Assembly: GCF_003201475.1 (NCBI RefSeq)
Contig: NZ_QJJK01000010.1
Coordinates: forward strand, 1 to 64,000
Length of the DNA stretch: 64,000 nucleotides
Direction: 5' to 3'
DNA from: Chelatococcus asaccharovorans
GTDB lineage: Bacteria > Pseudomonadota > Alphaproteobacteria > Rhizobiales > Beijerinckiaceae
The position numbers were made by a program, and so were the translations under genes. How positions within the stretch are numbered: position 1 is the first letter of the stretch; every line of letters starts with the position of its first letter. Shown here one piece after another: positions 42,673 to 51,456 of the stretch. Below the pieces are notes generated by a model. The model did no database searches. It was given only the letters and a program-made list of their open reading frames with translations, and was not told where the DNA came from.

Positions 42673-44607
42673 ATGGAAGCGACGCCCCCCATGGAAGCCG
42701 GGACGATCGACGCCAGGACGATCGATGCCAAGACGCCGACGCCGGCCACGACGAAGCCGCTTCTGGCGGTGCGCGATCTCAGCATCGATTTCTACACGGC
42801 GACCAAGGTTGTGCATGCGGTGCGCGGCGTCTCCTTCGATGTCGCGGCTGGCGAGCGCGTCGGCCTCGTGGGCGAATCCGGATCGGGCAAGACCACGACG
42901 GCGCTCGCGCTGATGCGCATGATCAAGCCGCCCGGCATCGTCACCGGAGGGCTGGCGCAACTGGGCGACATCGACCTGCTGGCGCTGCACGGCCGGCAGA
43001 TCCGCGAGGCGCGCCTGCGCCACGTCTCCTACGTCCCCCAGGGCGCCATGAACGCGCTCAACCCCGTCCTGCGCATCGGCGAACAGATTCTCGACGGGGT
43101 TGCCGACCACGGCGTCCGGCTGACGAGGGCGGAGCAGAAGACACTGGTCGCCACGGTGCTGGAGAGCGTGGGGCTGCCGCAGGCGATCGCGCTGCGCTAT
43201 CCGCACCAGCTCTCGGGCGGCATGAAACAACGCGCCTGCATCGCCATTGCCATCGCCCTGAACCCCAGCCTGATCATCGCCGACGAGCCGACGAGCGCGC
43301 TCGATGTCATCACCCAGCGTCAGGTGATGAAGACGCTGACCAGCGTACAGGAGCGTATGGGCTGCGGATTGATCCTGATCGGTCACGACATGGGCCTGAT
43401 GGCGCAGGTCGCCGACCGGATGATCGTGATGCAGGATGGCCTGATCGCCGAGGATGCACCGGTGCGCCGGCTGTTCCGTCAGCCCGCGCACAGCTATTCG
43501 CGCATGCTCATCGACAGCGTGCCTTCGCTGGGCGAGCGCCGTCAACCCGCCGCTGCCGCCGTAGCGGCCGACGAGACGGGCGCTGCCGCGGAGACACCGC
43601 TCCTTGCCTTCGACGCGGTGGGGAAAACCTTCGGCGGCGGCCTTCTCGGTGGCCCGCCGAAGGTGGCCCTGGCGCCGTGCAGCTTCCTCCTCGAGAGCGC
43701 GGCGCCGCGCATCGTCGCGGTCGTCGGGCAGTCGGGATCCGGCAAGACGACCATGGCGCGGATGATTCTCGGCTTCGAGACGCCGACCACCGGATCGGTG
43801 CGCTATCGCGGGCGCGATCTCGCCCATCTGCCGCCCGACGCCGCGCGGCAGTTCCGCCGCGAGGTCCAGGCGGTGTTCCAGGACCCCTACGGCTCGTTCA
43901 ATCCGTTCTACAAGGTGGACCGTACGCTCGCTCAGCCGTTGGTGAGCTTCGGCCTGGCGCGCGGCCGCAAGGCCATCTATGCGCGCATGGAAGAGGCTTG
44001 CGCCGCCGTCGGGCTCAAGGCCGGCGAGATCCTCGGCCGGTTTCCCCACGAACTCTCCGGCGGGCAGCGCCAGCGACTGATGGTGGCGCGCGCCTTGCTG
44101 CTGAAGCCGCGGCTGATCGTGGCCGACGAGCCGGTGTCGATGGTCGACGCCTCGCTGCGCATGTCGATCCTCGCCAACATGCAGGATCTCAGGACGAAGC
44201 ACGGCATTTCCGTCGTCTATATCACCCACGATCTGGCGACGGCCTACCATGTCGCCGACTACGTGCTGGTGCTGCACGAAGGCCATCTGGTCGAGGCCGG
44301 CCCTCCGGAAGAGGTCATCGAGCACCCGGCGCATCCCTATACGCGCAGCCTTGTCGGCGCCATTCCGTGGCCGGACCCTGACCGGCGCTGGTCCGAGCTC
44401 GATCCGGACCTGCGCGCCTCCTGGTCGGCACCGCCGGTCATCCGCGGTGCCATCACGGGATTTCATCTGCGCGCCGCTGGTAAACTCGATATTAGGGCCG
44501 GAAACCCCTACCCTCAGCCAGAAAACTCTCCTGTTTTCAGGGGGCGAAACAAGAACTGTTCCCGCAGACACGCTAAGACCGGGCGAAGCACGAATGCGTA
44601 TGATTGA
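42673..44607 (+). CDS. Fused double ABC ATPase (DppD-DppF-like)
   Basis: A 644-residue protein with two complete nucleotide-binding domains in one chain, as often found for dipeptide-type importers in Hyphomicrobiales. Walker A GESGSGKTT is at 68-76 and GQSGSGKTT near 352-360. Signatures LSGGMKQR and LSGGQRQR and two Walker B motifs are present. GGAGGG lies about nine bases before the ATG at 42673. The last 49 residues (from FHLRAAGK) no longer resemble the family and are Arg/Asn/Pro-rich, so the native end was probably replaced at the junction with the plasmid-backbone module. Confidence 0.9.
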   Translation: MEATPPMEAGTIDARTIDAKTPTPATTKPLLAVRDLSIDFYTATKVVHAVRGVSFDVAAGERVGLVGESGSGKTTTALALMRMIKPPGIVTGGLAQLGDIDLLALHGRQIREARLRHVSYVPQGAMNALNPVLRIGEQILDGVADHGVRLTRAEQKTLVATVLESVGLPQAIALRYPHQLSGGMKQRACIAIAIALNPSLIIADEPTSALDVITQRQVMKTLTSVQERMGCGLILIGHDMGLMAQVADRMIVMQDGLIAEDAPVRRLFRQPAHSYSRMLIDSVPSLGERRQPAAAAVAADETGAAAETPLLAFDAVGKTFGGGLLGGPPKVALAPCSFLLESAAPRIVAVVGQSGSGKTTMARMILGFETPTTGSVRYRGRDLAHLPPDAARQFRREVQAVFQDPYGSFNPFYKVDRTLAQPLVSFGLARGRKAIYARMEEACAAVGLKAGEILGRFPHELSGGQRQRLMVARALLLKPRLIVADEPVSMVDASLRMSILANMQDLRTKHGISVVYITHDLATAYHVADYVLVLHEGHLVEAGPPEEVIEHPAHPYTRSLVGAIPWPDPDRRWSELDPDLRASWSAPPVIRGAITGFHLRAAGKLDIRAGNPYPQPENSPVFRGRNKNCSRRHAKTGRSTNAYD

Positions 44608-44673
44608 TCTGTAGATGAAGCTGCCGGCTGGTTGAAAGCATTCGGGGATCGCGCCGCTTCACGTCTTCTTCGG

Positions 44674-45360
44674 TCACGTCGCTTCCCCCCACTCATCGGA
44701 ATCGTTCTCTATGGAATCTTGTGTCAATGCAGCTTCGGCGACCGGCATGCCATCTGTCATGGCTCCCTGGCTTAATAGCCCTGAATCCTCGAGCGCTTCC
44801 CTATCGGGCAGGTCGCGCAGCGTATCGAAGCCGAAGTGGGAGAGAAACGCCTTGGTGGTCACATAGGTATAGGGCGCGCCAGCCTGCGGACTGCGTGGAC
44901 CGGCGACGATGAAGCCGAGCGCGCGCAAATGGCCGATCGTGTCGCGGCTGACGTCCTTGCCGAAGATCCGGCCGAGCTCGCCGCGGGTGATCGGCTGGAA
45001 ATAGGCGATCGCCATCAGCGCCAGGCTCTCGGACTGCGATAGCGGTCGCGTCTCGGCCCCGCGTCCTGTCGCAGCCCGGATCGCATCGGCAAAGGCCTTC
45101 CGCGTGCGATGCTGCCAGCCGCCGGCGACGGAGACGAGCTCATAGGGTCGCCCGCGCAGTTCCTCCCGCAGATCGTCGATAATCAGGTCGATATTGCAGT
45201 CGCGGCCGACAACACGCGCGAGGACCGCACGGGCCACCGGCGTCGGCGAGGCGAAGATGACGGCCTCGACGCGGCCCATCCACTCGCGCCAGCGCAGCTC
45301 GGGCGGCAGATCGGCGAGCTCGACATCGAAGGCTTCAGGAGATCGCGCGCGCCTTGCCAT
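44674..45360 (-). CDS. scpB: ScpB-like chromosome-segregation protein of the plasmid module
   Basis: A 228-residue ScpB-like protein with two winged-helix domains: RVEAVIFASPTPVARAVLARV at the front and LALMAIAYFQPITRGELGRIFGKDVSRDTIGHLRALGFI in the middle. ScpB proteins bind ScpA and SMC in chromosome condensation. No ScpA partner is present here. The gene follows the DUF1403 gene by three bases and lies within 6 kb of repABC. From memory, this DUF1403-ScpB pair is common on rhizobial plasmids, so a role in plasmid maintenance is likely. A diverged fragment of another copy lies at 24544-24669. Confidence 0.88.
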   Translation of the reverse strand: MARRARSPEAFDVELADLPPELRWREWMGRVEAVIFASPTPVARAVLARVVGRDCNIDLIIDDLREELRGRPYELVSVAGGWQHRTRKAFADAIRAATGRGAETRPLSQSESLALMAIAYFQPITRGELGRIFGKDVSRDTIGHLRALGFIVAGPRSPQAGAPYTYVTTKAFLSHFGFDTLRDLPDREALEDSGLLSQGAMTDGMPVAEAALTQDSIENDSDEWGEAT

Positions 45361-45363
45361 GGC

Positions 45364-46305
45364 TCAGAGTCCATAGAGGCGGAAGGTGGGACGGCCGGTG
45401 AGTTCGCGGACGGCACCGAGCGCGACCAGGCGCTCGAACAGCCGCCGGCTTGACCGGTCGCTCGCCGCCCTGCCGATCCTGGCCGGCTGCGCGTCCTCGC
45501 ACAGCAGGATCGCCACCATCATGTCGGCGTCCTTGCCGCGCAGTCGCGGCGCCGCTTCGAGGAGCTTTTCTGCGCGGCGCGCGAGGTCACCGTAGAGGTC
45601 TGCCGCCACCGCAGCCCCACGCGCATAGGCGAGATTGCAGGCAACGCGCCATGCACTGTCGCCGTCGCCATGCGCCGCGGCGTGGCGAAGATCACCGCGC
45701 TTCAGATGCGCCGCCAACAGCGGCACCGGCGCCGGCCATTTCAGGCGATGTGCGAGCACCGCGTCGGCGAGCCAGAGCGCGAGCGGCCGGCAGTCGGGCC
45801 GGAACCGCAAGCTGGTTGCGGCGACCGCCGCAGCCGCGCCGACCGGGCTCCCCTGCCCGCGGAGCTGGTCGGTCGCGAAGGCGATGACGTCCTGCAGGGC
45901 TTCGTCGAAGCGGTGCGCCAGCAGCGCGGCGAGGTTGAGTTCCCAGTCCGCCGTGCGCATGACCGATCGATCGCCGAGCCAACGCCATGCCTTCAGGAGG
46001 CGCCCGGCGGGGCCCGGATCGTCGCCGTCGCGCCGGTGATACCAGTGGTCGCGCAGCAGGCCTTCGTCTTCCGTCCGCCCTTCCCGCCATGCCAGCGCCG
46101 CGGCGCAGGCCAGCGCCAGGCGCTGGCGCCAGAGGCTGCCGAGCGGGTGCTCGTGACAGACGATCGGGTTGAGCGCGGACAGCGCCGCGCCGGCAAGAAA
46201 GTCCGTGTCGTCAACGGCTTCGCCGAAGGCTGGCGGCCGCGCCCAGCCGGGAAAGGGCGGAAAGCTGGGAGGGGTGTCCGGAATGATTCGCGCGCGCGAG
46301 GCCAT
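45364..46305 (-). CDS. DUF1403-family protein
   Basis: A 313-residue protein I recognise as DUF1403. It opens with a PPSFPPFPGWARPPAF segment, then DTDFLAGAALSALNPIV and WRQRLALACAAALAWREGRTEDEGLLRD. It is mostly alpha-helical and Ala/Arg-rich, with no catalytic motif I can name and no membrane segment. It precedes the ScpB-like gene by three bases in the same operon and is divergent from the tyrosine recombinase, with the perfect palindrome at 46384-46406 in the shared gap. The function is unknown; the conserved company suggests plasmid maintenance. Confidence 0.85.
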   Translation of the reverse strand: MASRARIIPDTPPSFPPFPGWARPPAFGEAVDDTDFLAGAALSALNPIVCHEHPLGSLWRQRLALACAAALAWREGRTEDEGLLRDHWYHRRDGDDPGPAGRLLKAWRWLGDRSVMRTADWELNLAALLAHRFDEALQDVIAFATDQLRGQGSPVGAAAAVAATSLRFRPDCRPLALWLADAVLAHRLKWPAPVPLLAAHLKRGDLRHAAAHGDGDSAWRVACNLAYARGAAVAADLYGDLARRAEKLLEAAPRLRGKDADMMVAILLCEDAQPARIGRAASDRSSRRLFERLVALGAVRELTGRPTFRLYGL

Positions 46306-46383
46306 GCCGGAGCGTAGCTCAGTGCGGCGCTTTATGCCAGTATCTGAACATGAAACCGCCGCAGCTGTCCGGAATAATTAATG

Positions 46384-46406
46384 TCCGATAATGTTGCATT
46401 ATCGGA
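46384..46406. promoter_or_regulatory. Perfect 10-bp palindrome ahead of the recombinase gene
   Basis: TCCGATAATG and CATTATCGGA flank a three-base centre (TTG). A related direct half-motif (TCCGGAATAAT) lies just to the left near 46368. It sits 24 bases before the recombinase start and about 80 bases before the DUF1403 start. It may be an operator for both genes, or the core binding site of the recombinase itself. Confidence 0.65.
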
Positions 46407-46429
46407 TGTTTTGCACTTTATATAGGAGT

Positions 46430-47575
46430 ATGCGCGAAATCGCCGCCCAGAACCCGCAAATGGACGCTCCGGAGGGCTCCGCGCAGCCTCCGGGCTCGGA
46501 AGAAGGTGTCGATATTTCGCGTCCCCAGCCTTCGGCCGACATGCGCCGGGATCTCCCCTCCCCTCTTCCGGCCGAGTCCGCCGCGCTGCCGGCACATCTC
46601 GAGCGGCTCGCCGGGCGCGCCCGGGATTATGTGGAGGTCGCGAGTTCGGCCAACACGCGCCGGGCCTATCAATCCGACTGGAAGCACTTTTCCGGCTGGT
46701 GCCGGCGCCAGGGCCTCGATCCGCTGCCCCCCTCCCCCCAGTTGGTCGGCCTCTATATCACCGCCTGCGCCTCCGGCACGGTGAGTGGAGACAAGAAGGC
46801 AAATTCCGTGTCGACCATCGAGCGCAGGCTGTCGTCTCTATGCTGGAACTATGCTCAGCGCGGCACGCCGCTCGACCGCAAGGACCGGCATATCGCCACC
46901 GTCCTCGCCGGCATCCGCAACACCCACGCCGCCCCGCCCCGGCAGAAGGAGGCGGTGCTCCCCGAAGACATCCGCGCCATGCTGGAGATGCTCGACCGCG
47001 GCACCCTGCGCGGCCTGCGCGACCGCGCCATGCTGCTGATCGGTTTTGCCGGCGGGCTGCGCCGCTCCGAGATCGTCGGGCTGGACGTTGGCCGCGACCA
47101 GACCGAAGACGGGCGCGGCTGGGTGGAGGTCCTGGACAAGGGCATGATCGTCACCCTGCGCGGCAAGACCGGCTGGCGCGAGGTCGAGATCGGCCGCGGC
47201 TCCGCCGACGCCACCTGCCCGCTCGTTGCGCTGCAGACATGGCTCAAGCTCGCAAGGATCAGCCATGGCCCCCTCTTCCGCCGCGTCACCGGCCGCGGCA
47301 AGGACGTCGGCCCGGAGCGGCTGAACGACCGGGAGGTTGCCCGCCTCGTCAAACGCGCCGCGTTGGCCGCCGGCGTGCGCGGCGATCTTTCCGCGGGCGA
47401 GCGCGCGCAGAAATTCGCCGGCCATTCCCTGCGCGCCGGTCTCGCCTCCTCCGCGGAGGTCGATGAACGCCATGTCCAGAGGCACCTCGGCCATGCCTCC
47501 GCCGAAATGACGCGGCGCTACCAGCGCCGGCGCGATCGCTTCCGCGTCAATCTCACGAAGGCCGCAGGGCTTTAG
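46430..47575 (+). CDS. Tyrosine recombinase/integrase of the plasmid module
   Basis: A 381-residue tyrosine recombinase. A SAM-like core-binding domain (about 60-170, SSANTRRAYQSDWKHFSGWCRRQ) is followed by the catalytic domain with Arg211/212 (GLRRSEIVGL), His332-x-x-Arg335 (HSLRAG), His355 (LGHAS) and the nucleophile Tyr364 (RRYQRRR). All key residues are present. It is of the plasmid-borne type with a long disordered N terminus. The start at 46430 is very close to GGAG, so the ATG at 46460 remains possible. It is divergent from DUF1403-ScpB. It may resolve plasmid multimers. Its TAG stop lies within a dispersed repeat. Confidence 0.9.
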   Translation: MREIAAQNPQMDAPEGSAQPPGSEEGVDISRPQPSADMRRDLPSPLPAESAALPAHLERLAGRARDYVEVASSANTRRAYQSDWKHFSGWCRRQGLDPLPPSPQLVGLYITACASGTVSGDKKANSVSTIERRLSSLCWNYAQRGTPLDRKDRHIATVLAGIRNTHAAPPRQKEAVLPEDIRAMLEMLDRGTLRGLRDRAMLLIGFAGGLRRSEIVGLDVGRDQTEDGRGWVEVLDKGMIVTLRGKTGWREVEIGRGSADATCPLVALQTWLKLARISHGPLFRRVTGRGKDVGPERLNDREVARLVKRAALAAGVRGDLSAGERAQKFAGHSLRAGLASSAEVDERHVQRHLGHASAEMTRRYQRRRDRFRVNLTKAAGL

Positions 47576-47593
47576 AGCAAGTCCGTCCGTCGC
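47574..47593. repeat. Partial copy of the TAGAGCAAGTCC dispersed repeat
   Basis: AGAGCAAGTCCGTCCGTCGC matches the opening of the repeat at 11241-11267 and overlaps the stop codon of the recombinase. A short hairpin-forming stretch (CGTGCTTCGCATGCACG) follows directly, at about 47597-47613. Confidence 0.6.
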
Positions 47594-47634
47594 ATCCGTG
47601 CTTCGCATGCACGAGCCGTCGACGGCGATTAACC

Positions 47635-47662
47635 TTGCATTTATGGAATGCCGATCCATAAT
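47635..47662 (+). promoter_or_regulatory. Promoter for the DUF4143 ATPase, probably giving a leaderless mRNA
   Basis: TTGCAT (47635-47640) and CATAAT (47657-47662) are 16 bases apart. The ATG of the gene begins at 47670, only seven bases after the -10 box. Transcription would start at or next to the A of the start codon. Confidence 0.5.
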
Positions 47663-47669
47663 TGCAGGG

Positions 47670-48839
47670 ATGATCAAGCGCAGAAAAGCCAGCGAGCTCC
47701 GGGAGCTCATCGACAGCAATCCAGCGGTTGCCCTTCTCGGCCCGCGTCAGGTCGGAAAGACGACGCTCGCGCTCGAGATCGGCGAACAGCGGGCATCGAT
47801 CTATTTGGATCTGGAATCGGATGCCGATCGGGCGAAACTCGCCGAGCCGGAGCTTTACCTCTCGCGATACGAAGACCGATTGGTCATCCTCGATGAGGTG
47901 CACCGTGTGCCCGGCCTGTTCCAGAATCTGCGGGGGTTGATCGATCGCGGCCGCCGGAAGGGCCTGCGCAGCGGCCGGTTTCTCCTGCTCGGATCGGCCT
48001 CGATCGATCTGTTGAAACAATCCGGCGAAAGCCTCGCCGGCCGGATCGCCTATCTCGAACTTCAGCCGATCGATGGTCTCGAAGTCAAAACCGAGGAACT
48101 CGACAGGCTTTGGGTGAGAGGGGGATTTCCCGATAGCCTGCTGGCACCGACCGATCGTGTCAGCCAGCGTTGGCGCCTCGATTTCATCCGAACCTATCTG
48201 GAGCGCGACATCCCCATGCTGGGGCCGCGGATTGCGGCCGAGACCCTGCGCCGCTTCTGGACGATGCTCGCCCATCATCAGTCCGGGTTGCTGAACGCGG
48301 CGGAATTCGCCCGGTCGCTCGGTGTCGACGGCAAAACAGTGGCCTCCTATCTCGATCTGATGGTCGACCTGCTTCTGGTAAGGCGGCTCGAGCCCTGGCA
48401 CAGCAACGCCGGCAAGCGATTGGTGAAATCACCCCGCGTCTATATCCGCGATTCCGGACTTGTCCATGCACTTCTCGGGCTGGAAACGCTCGACGACCTC
48501 CTCGGCCACCCGGTCAGCGGACCGAGCTGGGAGGGCTTCGTCATCGAGACCGTGCATGCCGCGATGCCGGATGGCTCCCGAACGAACTTCTATCGCAGTT
48601 CCGCCGGCGCGGAGGTCGATCTCGTCGTGACGCTGCCCGGCGGCCGGCGATGGGCGGTCGAGATCAAGCGCAGCCTCAGCCCGAAGGCCGAGCGAGGCTT
48701 TCATCACGCCTGCGAGGACCTGGAGCCGGAACGCCGCATCGTCGTCTATCCCGGCACGGAGGTCTTTCCCCTCGGCCATGACATCGAGGTGCTTCCCCTG
48801 CGCAAGCTTGGTGAAGCATTGGCAGAGCAAGATCGCTGA
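47670..48839 (+). CDS. AAA+ ATPase with DUF4143 domain
   Basis: A 389-residue protein. The N-terminal AAA_14-type ATPase has Walker A GPRQVGKTT at 24-32 and Walker B LVILDEVHRVPGLF, with a GSASIDLLKQS sensor. The C-terminal DUF4143 domain carries a nuclease-like signature (SSAGAEVDLVVTLPGGRRWAVEIKRS) typical of the restriction-endonuclease-like fold. These proteins are widespread and mobile; their role is unknown, with defence or toxin functions proposed. I start at 47670 from homology to the family start (MIKRR). It sits between the recombinase and repC. Confidence 0.88.
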   Translation: MIKRRKASELRELIDSNPAVALLGPRQVGKTTLALEIGEQRASIYLDLESDADRAKLAEPELYLSRYEDRLVILDEVHRVPGLFQNLRGLIDRGRRKGLRSGRFLLLGSASIDLLKQSGESLAGRIAYLELQPIDGLEVKTEELDRLWVRGGFPDSLLAPTDRVSQRWRLDFIRTYLERDIPMLGPRIAAETLRRFWTMLAHHQSGLLNAAEFARSLGVDGKTVASYLDLMVDLLLVRRLEPWHSNAGKRLVKSPRVYIRDSGLVHALLGLETLDDLLGHPVSGPSWEGFVIETVHAAMPDGSRTNFYRSSAGAEVDLVVTLPGGRRWAVEIKRSLSPKAERGFHHACEDLEPERRIVVYPGTEVFPLGHDIEVLPLRKLGEALAEQDR

Positions 48840-48905
48840 TGTTTGGCTCTGGATAGCGACCTTTCGACGAGCACGGGCGATCGCCCCGGCAACACGCCGT
48901 CCCCG

Positions 48906-50231
48906 CTATTTCTCATGCGGCCTCCGGTTCCGTTTGCCCAAGCCCCGCAGCAGGGTTTCCGAAACCTCGAAGCCACTTGGCTCGCGCCGGGAAGGATGCA
49001 GCGACCCCTTCCCGGCCGCCTCGGCCTGTGACGCGTCGAGCTTCGCCCGGAGGAGCGCCATGATCATCGGCCAGGTCGAGAATTTGCCTTGCCGCGCACG
49101 CTCGGTGAGGCTGCGCAAATAGCCACCGGCGTTATGGATCTGCTCCGATCTCTCATAGATTGCGGCGAGCGTAATCGCGGCCTGCTGTTCCCCCATCGCT
49201 TCACGCGCCTCCCTCCAGGCGCTCGGGCTGATGCCGAGCATCGGTCTGGCGATTTCCACGGCGCCCAATAAATCCCGCCAGTGCCGGATTTGACCGCCTT
49301 GAGCGAGGTCGATCACGCCGGGACAAGCGTCCAGCACGATGCCCAAAGGCAATTCACGTTTTGGCAGGCTCTGCACATTGTCCGTCTGCGCGGCGGCACT
49401 TCCAGCTTCATCTTTCTCGAATGCTGTATTGGATTCAAATTGTGAGTCTGGGTTTGAATTCTGTATGTGACCGCCGGAATGGGACTCATTGGCATCCATA
49501 TTTTGGGTTTTTGTGAATGTTTCCAGAACCTCGCGAGTCTCAACCCATAGGTCGTACAGGCGGGCGCAGACGTCATCGACAAGTGGCCGGGAGGCCCCGC
49601 GCGGCAATTGAAGAATAATCTCCTGATAGGCCTGCTGCACCCTGCCCCAGTTGCCCGGCACATTCTCTTCAATGCCTGCATCGATCATTTTGACGATGTC
49701 GCGGCGCAGCAAGGTCAACCGCTCCCTAGCAACGCGAAGCGCCTTCTTCTCGGCCTGGACCTCCTCGGCGAGTGCCTTGATCTCCTCGGCACGCGCTATG
49801 ATCGGAGACAGATCGAAGCCATAGGCCTGCTCGATCTCCCCTCCCCGTCCCTTGCGAGCGAAGCGCTTACCGTTCGGGCTGTCCCGCCTGACGATCAGCC
49901 CGCATCCGACGAGGACGGCCAGGTGCCGCCGCAAGGTCGTGGCAGGCATGCCGTTGGCGCGCGCCATCAATTGCTCGTTCGACGGCCACACGACCAGTTC
50001 GGCCGCCCCCGTCAGCGCCGTCTCCGGATGAAAGGACAGCAGGGCGTTCAGGATCGCCAGCGAACGATCCGTCGCGCCGAGACGATCGCGCGCCTCGCGG
50101 ATGTGCTGAAAGACCTGCCATTTGTGAACGACCGCCTCGGCAGGGACGGTTCTCGCCGTCATTTGGCTGGCGATTTGGCCAAGCGTCAGCGTTCCCCGCC
50201 CGAAAGGCGTGGTTGCAATGTGCCTCTGCAT
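48906..50231 (-). CDS. repC: Replication initiator RepC
   Basis: A 441-residue RepC of the repABC type. The conserved N-terminal part (FGRGTLTLGQIASQM, VHKWQVFQHIREARDRLGATDRSLAILNALLSFHPE, then WPSNEQLMARANGMPATTLRRHL) holds the winged-helix origin-binding domain. RepC alone starts replication, and the origin lies inside its own gene. An AT-rich block at about 49395-49545 interrupts the otherwise GC-rich frame and encodes a poorly structured linker (about 250-290). It is separated from repB by 158 bases that hold an antisense RNA gene. Confidence 0.95.
   Translation of the reverse strand: MQRHIATTPFGRGTLTLGQIASQMTARTVPAEAVVHKWQVFQHIREARDRLGATDRSLAILNALLSFHPETALTGAAELVVWPSNEQLMARANGMPATTLRRHLAVLVGCGLIVRRDSPNGKRFARKGRGGEIEQAYGFDLSPIIARAEEIKALAEEVQAEKKALRVARERLTLLRRDIVKMIDAGIEENVPGNWGRVQQAYQEIILQLPRGASRPLVDDVCARLYDLWVETREVLETFTKTQNMDANESHSGGHIQNSNPDSQFESNTAFEKDEAGSAAAQTDNVQSLPKRELPLGIVLDACPGVIDLAQGGQIRHWRDLLGAVEIARPMLGISPSAWREAREAMGEQQAAITLAAIYERSEQIHNAGGYLRSLTERARQGKFSTWPMIMALLRAKLDASQAEAAGKGSLHPSRREPSGFEVSETLLRGLGKRNRRPHEK
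49395..49545. other. Putative replication origin (oriV) inside repC
   Basis: This AT-rich stretch within the repC frame includes runs such as TTGGATTCAAATTG and ATATTTTGGGTTTTTG. It matches the established position of the origin in repABC replicons, in the central AT-rich part of repC. No iterons are evident. The assignment is by position and composition. Confidence 0.6.
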
Positions 50232-50297
50232 CTTCTTTCACCTGTCGTTAGGCAAAAGAAATCCACCCGCCGAAAGGCGCTGAGTGTGCTTCAACAC

Positions 50298-50326
50298 TTG
50301 ACGATGATTCTCGGAAATGCGATTCT
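50298..50326 (+). promoter_or_regulatory. Promoter of the antisense RNA in the repB-repC gap
   Basis: TTGACG (50298-50303) and GATTCT (50321-50326) have an exact 17-base spacing and read opposite to repABC. The predicted start is near 50333, directly followed by a short transcript with its own terminator. Confidence 0.65.
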
Positions 50327-50332
50327 CTAGAC

Positions 50333-50384
50333 GCCAATCAAGAGGAAGGCTTCCGGGACACCGTTTCGGGGGCCTTTTTCTTTT
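50333..50384 (+). ncRNA. incA: Counter-transcribed incompatibility RNA (ctRNA/incA) of the repABC operon
   Basis: In repABC plasmids the repB-repC gap encodes a small antisense RNA that represses repC and sets incompatibility. Here a promoter-like pair, a predicted start near 50333 and a terminator ending at 50384 define a transcript of about 50 nucleotides on the strand opposite to repC, consistent in size with known examples. Its target is the repC leader on the minus-strand mRNA. Exact ends are estimates. Confidence 0.72.
50348..50384 (+). terminator. Rho-independent terminator of the antisense RNA
   Basis: An 11-base stem (50348-50358 with 50364-50374, counting G-U pairs) with a five-base loop is followed by TTTTTCTTTT. 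The hairpin is also the likely loop that contacts the target mRNA. Confidence 0.75.
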
Positions 50385-50389
50385 GCGAC

Positions 50390-51379
50390 CTAACCCTTTC
50401 CTTCATTGTTGCGCTGCTTGTATTCGCCATAGAGCCGCTCGAGGCTTTCGGCGACGAACCGGCCGAACTGGGCGCCGCCTTTCGATTTAAAGGCGACCGA
50501 AAAGGAACGTCCGGTATCGGTCAATTCTGCGGCGATCGCCCTATCCTCAGGCTGCCACTTGTCCTTGATCGGCTTTGCGGCGCTGCCCCGGCGCTTCGCC
50601 CTTGCCCTCAATTCCGCATGGAGCTTCTCGAACCGAGCCTCGGAAGCCAGTTCAGAGAAGCCAGGCTGGCCGGCAAGGTCCAAGGCCGCCTGTCTCGCAT
50701 CAGGGCTTTCAACGAGCTGGGCGAACGTGAGCCAGCGATCCCGGCCGATCGTTTTGCAGGAACCGATCGCCACCGCGAGATCTTCTGGAACCCGGCCAGA
50801 CACCGAAAGCATTCGCGTCAACATCGGCGCGTCCACGGCGAGCGCAGCCTGGACCGTGGGCCGGTCATAGCCTTGGTCGACCAGCCGCTGCGCAAAGAGC
50901 GCGCGCTCAATGAAAGACAGATTCTCCCGGGCGGAGTTCTCCTGCCCCTGCGCTATGACATGTTCGGTGTTGGAGATCGTCCGTACGACTGCCCTGACCT
51001 TGCGGCCGAGCTGGCGCGCCGCACGGACACGGCGATGCCCGAAAACGATCTGGTAGCGGCCCGCATCCGCCGGGTGAGGGCGCACGAGGATCGGCGAATC
51101 CTGGCCGCGCTCGCGGATGGCCTCCAGCAGTTCGCCAAAGGCCCCGTCGTCGTCCATCCGGTCCGAAACGAAAGAGCTGTCGACCAGTTCCGGGTCGAGC
51201 TCGATGACGGAGGCACCTTCGATGATCTGATCGGCCCGTGCGGCCTTCTCCGCAAGCTCCCCGATCGACGCAAGCATGTTGCGTGTCGCGCCCCTGGCCG
51301 TATATCCGGACGCCGCAGGCCGCTCCGCTTCGCGGTTCTCAGCCTCCTTGATGTTCTGAAAAATGTTCCGACGGGCCAT
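50390..51379 (-). CDS. repB: Plasmid partition protein RepB (ParB family)
   Basis: A 329-residue ParB-like protein. The N terminus ARRNIFQNIKEAE is typical of RepB. Box I/II includes ELLEAIRERGQDSPILVRPH and QIVFGHRRVRAAR, where CTP-binding motifs of ParB lie. A helix-turn-helix follows (YDRPTVQAALAVDAPMLTRMLSV). It binds parS sites and works with RepA in segregation. The gene lies 77 bases after repA; the gap holds an imperfect parS-like sequence. Confidence 0.94.
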   Translation of the reverse strand: MARRNIFQNIKEAENREAERPAASGYTARGATRNMLASIGELAEKAARADQIIEGASVIELDPELVDSSFVSDRMDDDGAFGELLEAIRERGQDSPILVRPHPADAGRYQIVFGHRRVRAARQLGRKVRAVVRTISNTEHVIAQGQENSARENLSFIERALFAQRLVDQGYDRPTVQAALAVDAPMLTRMLSVSGRVPEDLAVAIGSCKTIGRDRWLTFAQLVESPDARQAALDLAGQPGFSELASEARFEKLHAELRARAKRRGSAAKPIKDKWQPEDRAIAAELTDTGRSFSVAFKSKGGAQFGRFVAESLERLYGEYKQRNNEGKG

Positions 51380-51456
51380 GACTGGCTTCTCGCATCCTTA
51401 TAAGCTGTTGATCCTGCGCGCGAAACAGCGGTTTTGTACGGCTGACAACGGAGCCC

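Noticed and set aside
51434-51449. parS site between repA and repB
   Set aside because: The candidate GTTGTCAGCCGTACAA fits the left half of the GTTNNCNGCNGNNAAC pattern but not the final AAC, so it is not listed as a feature.
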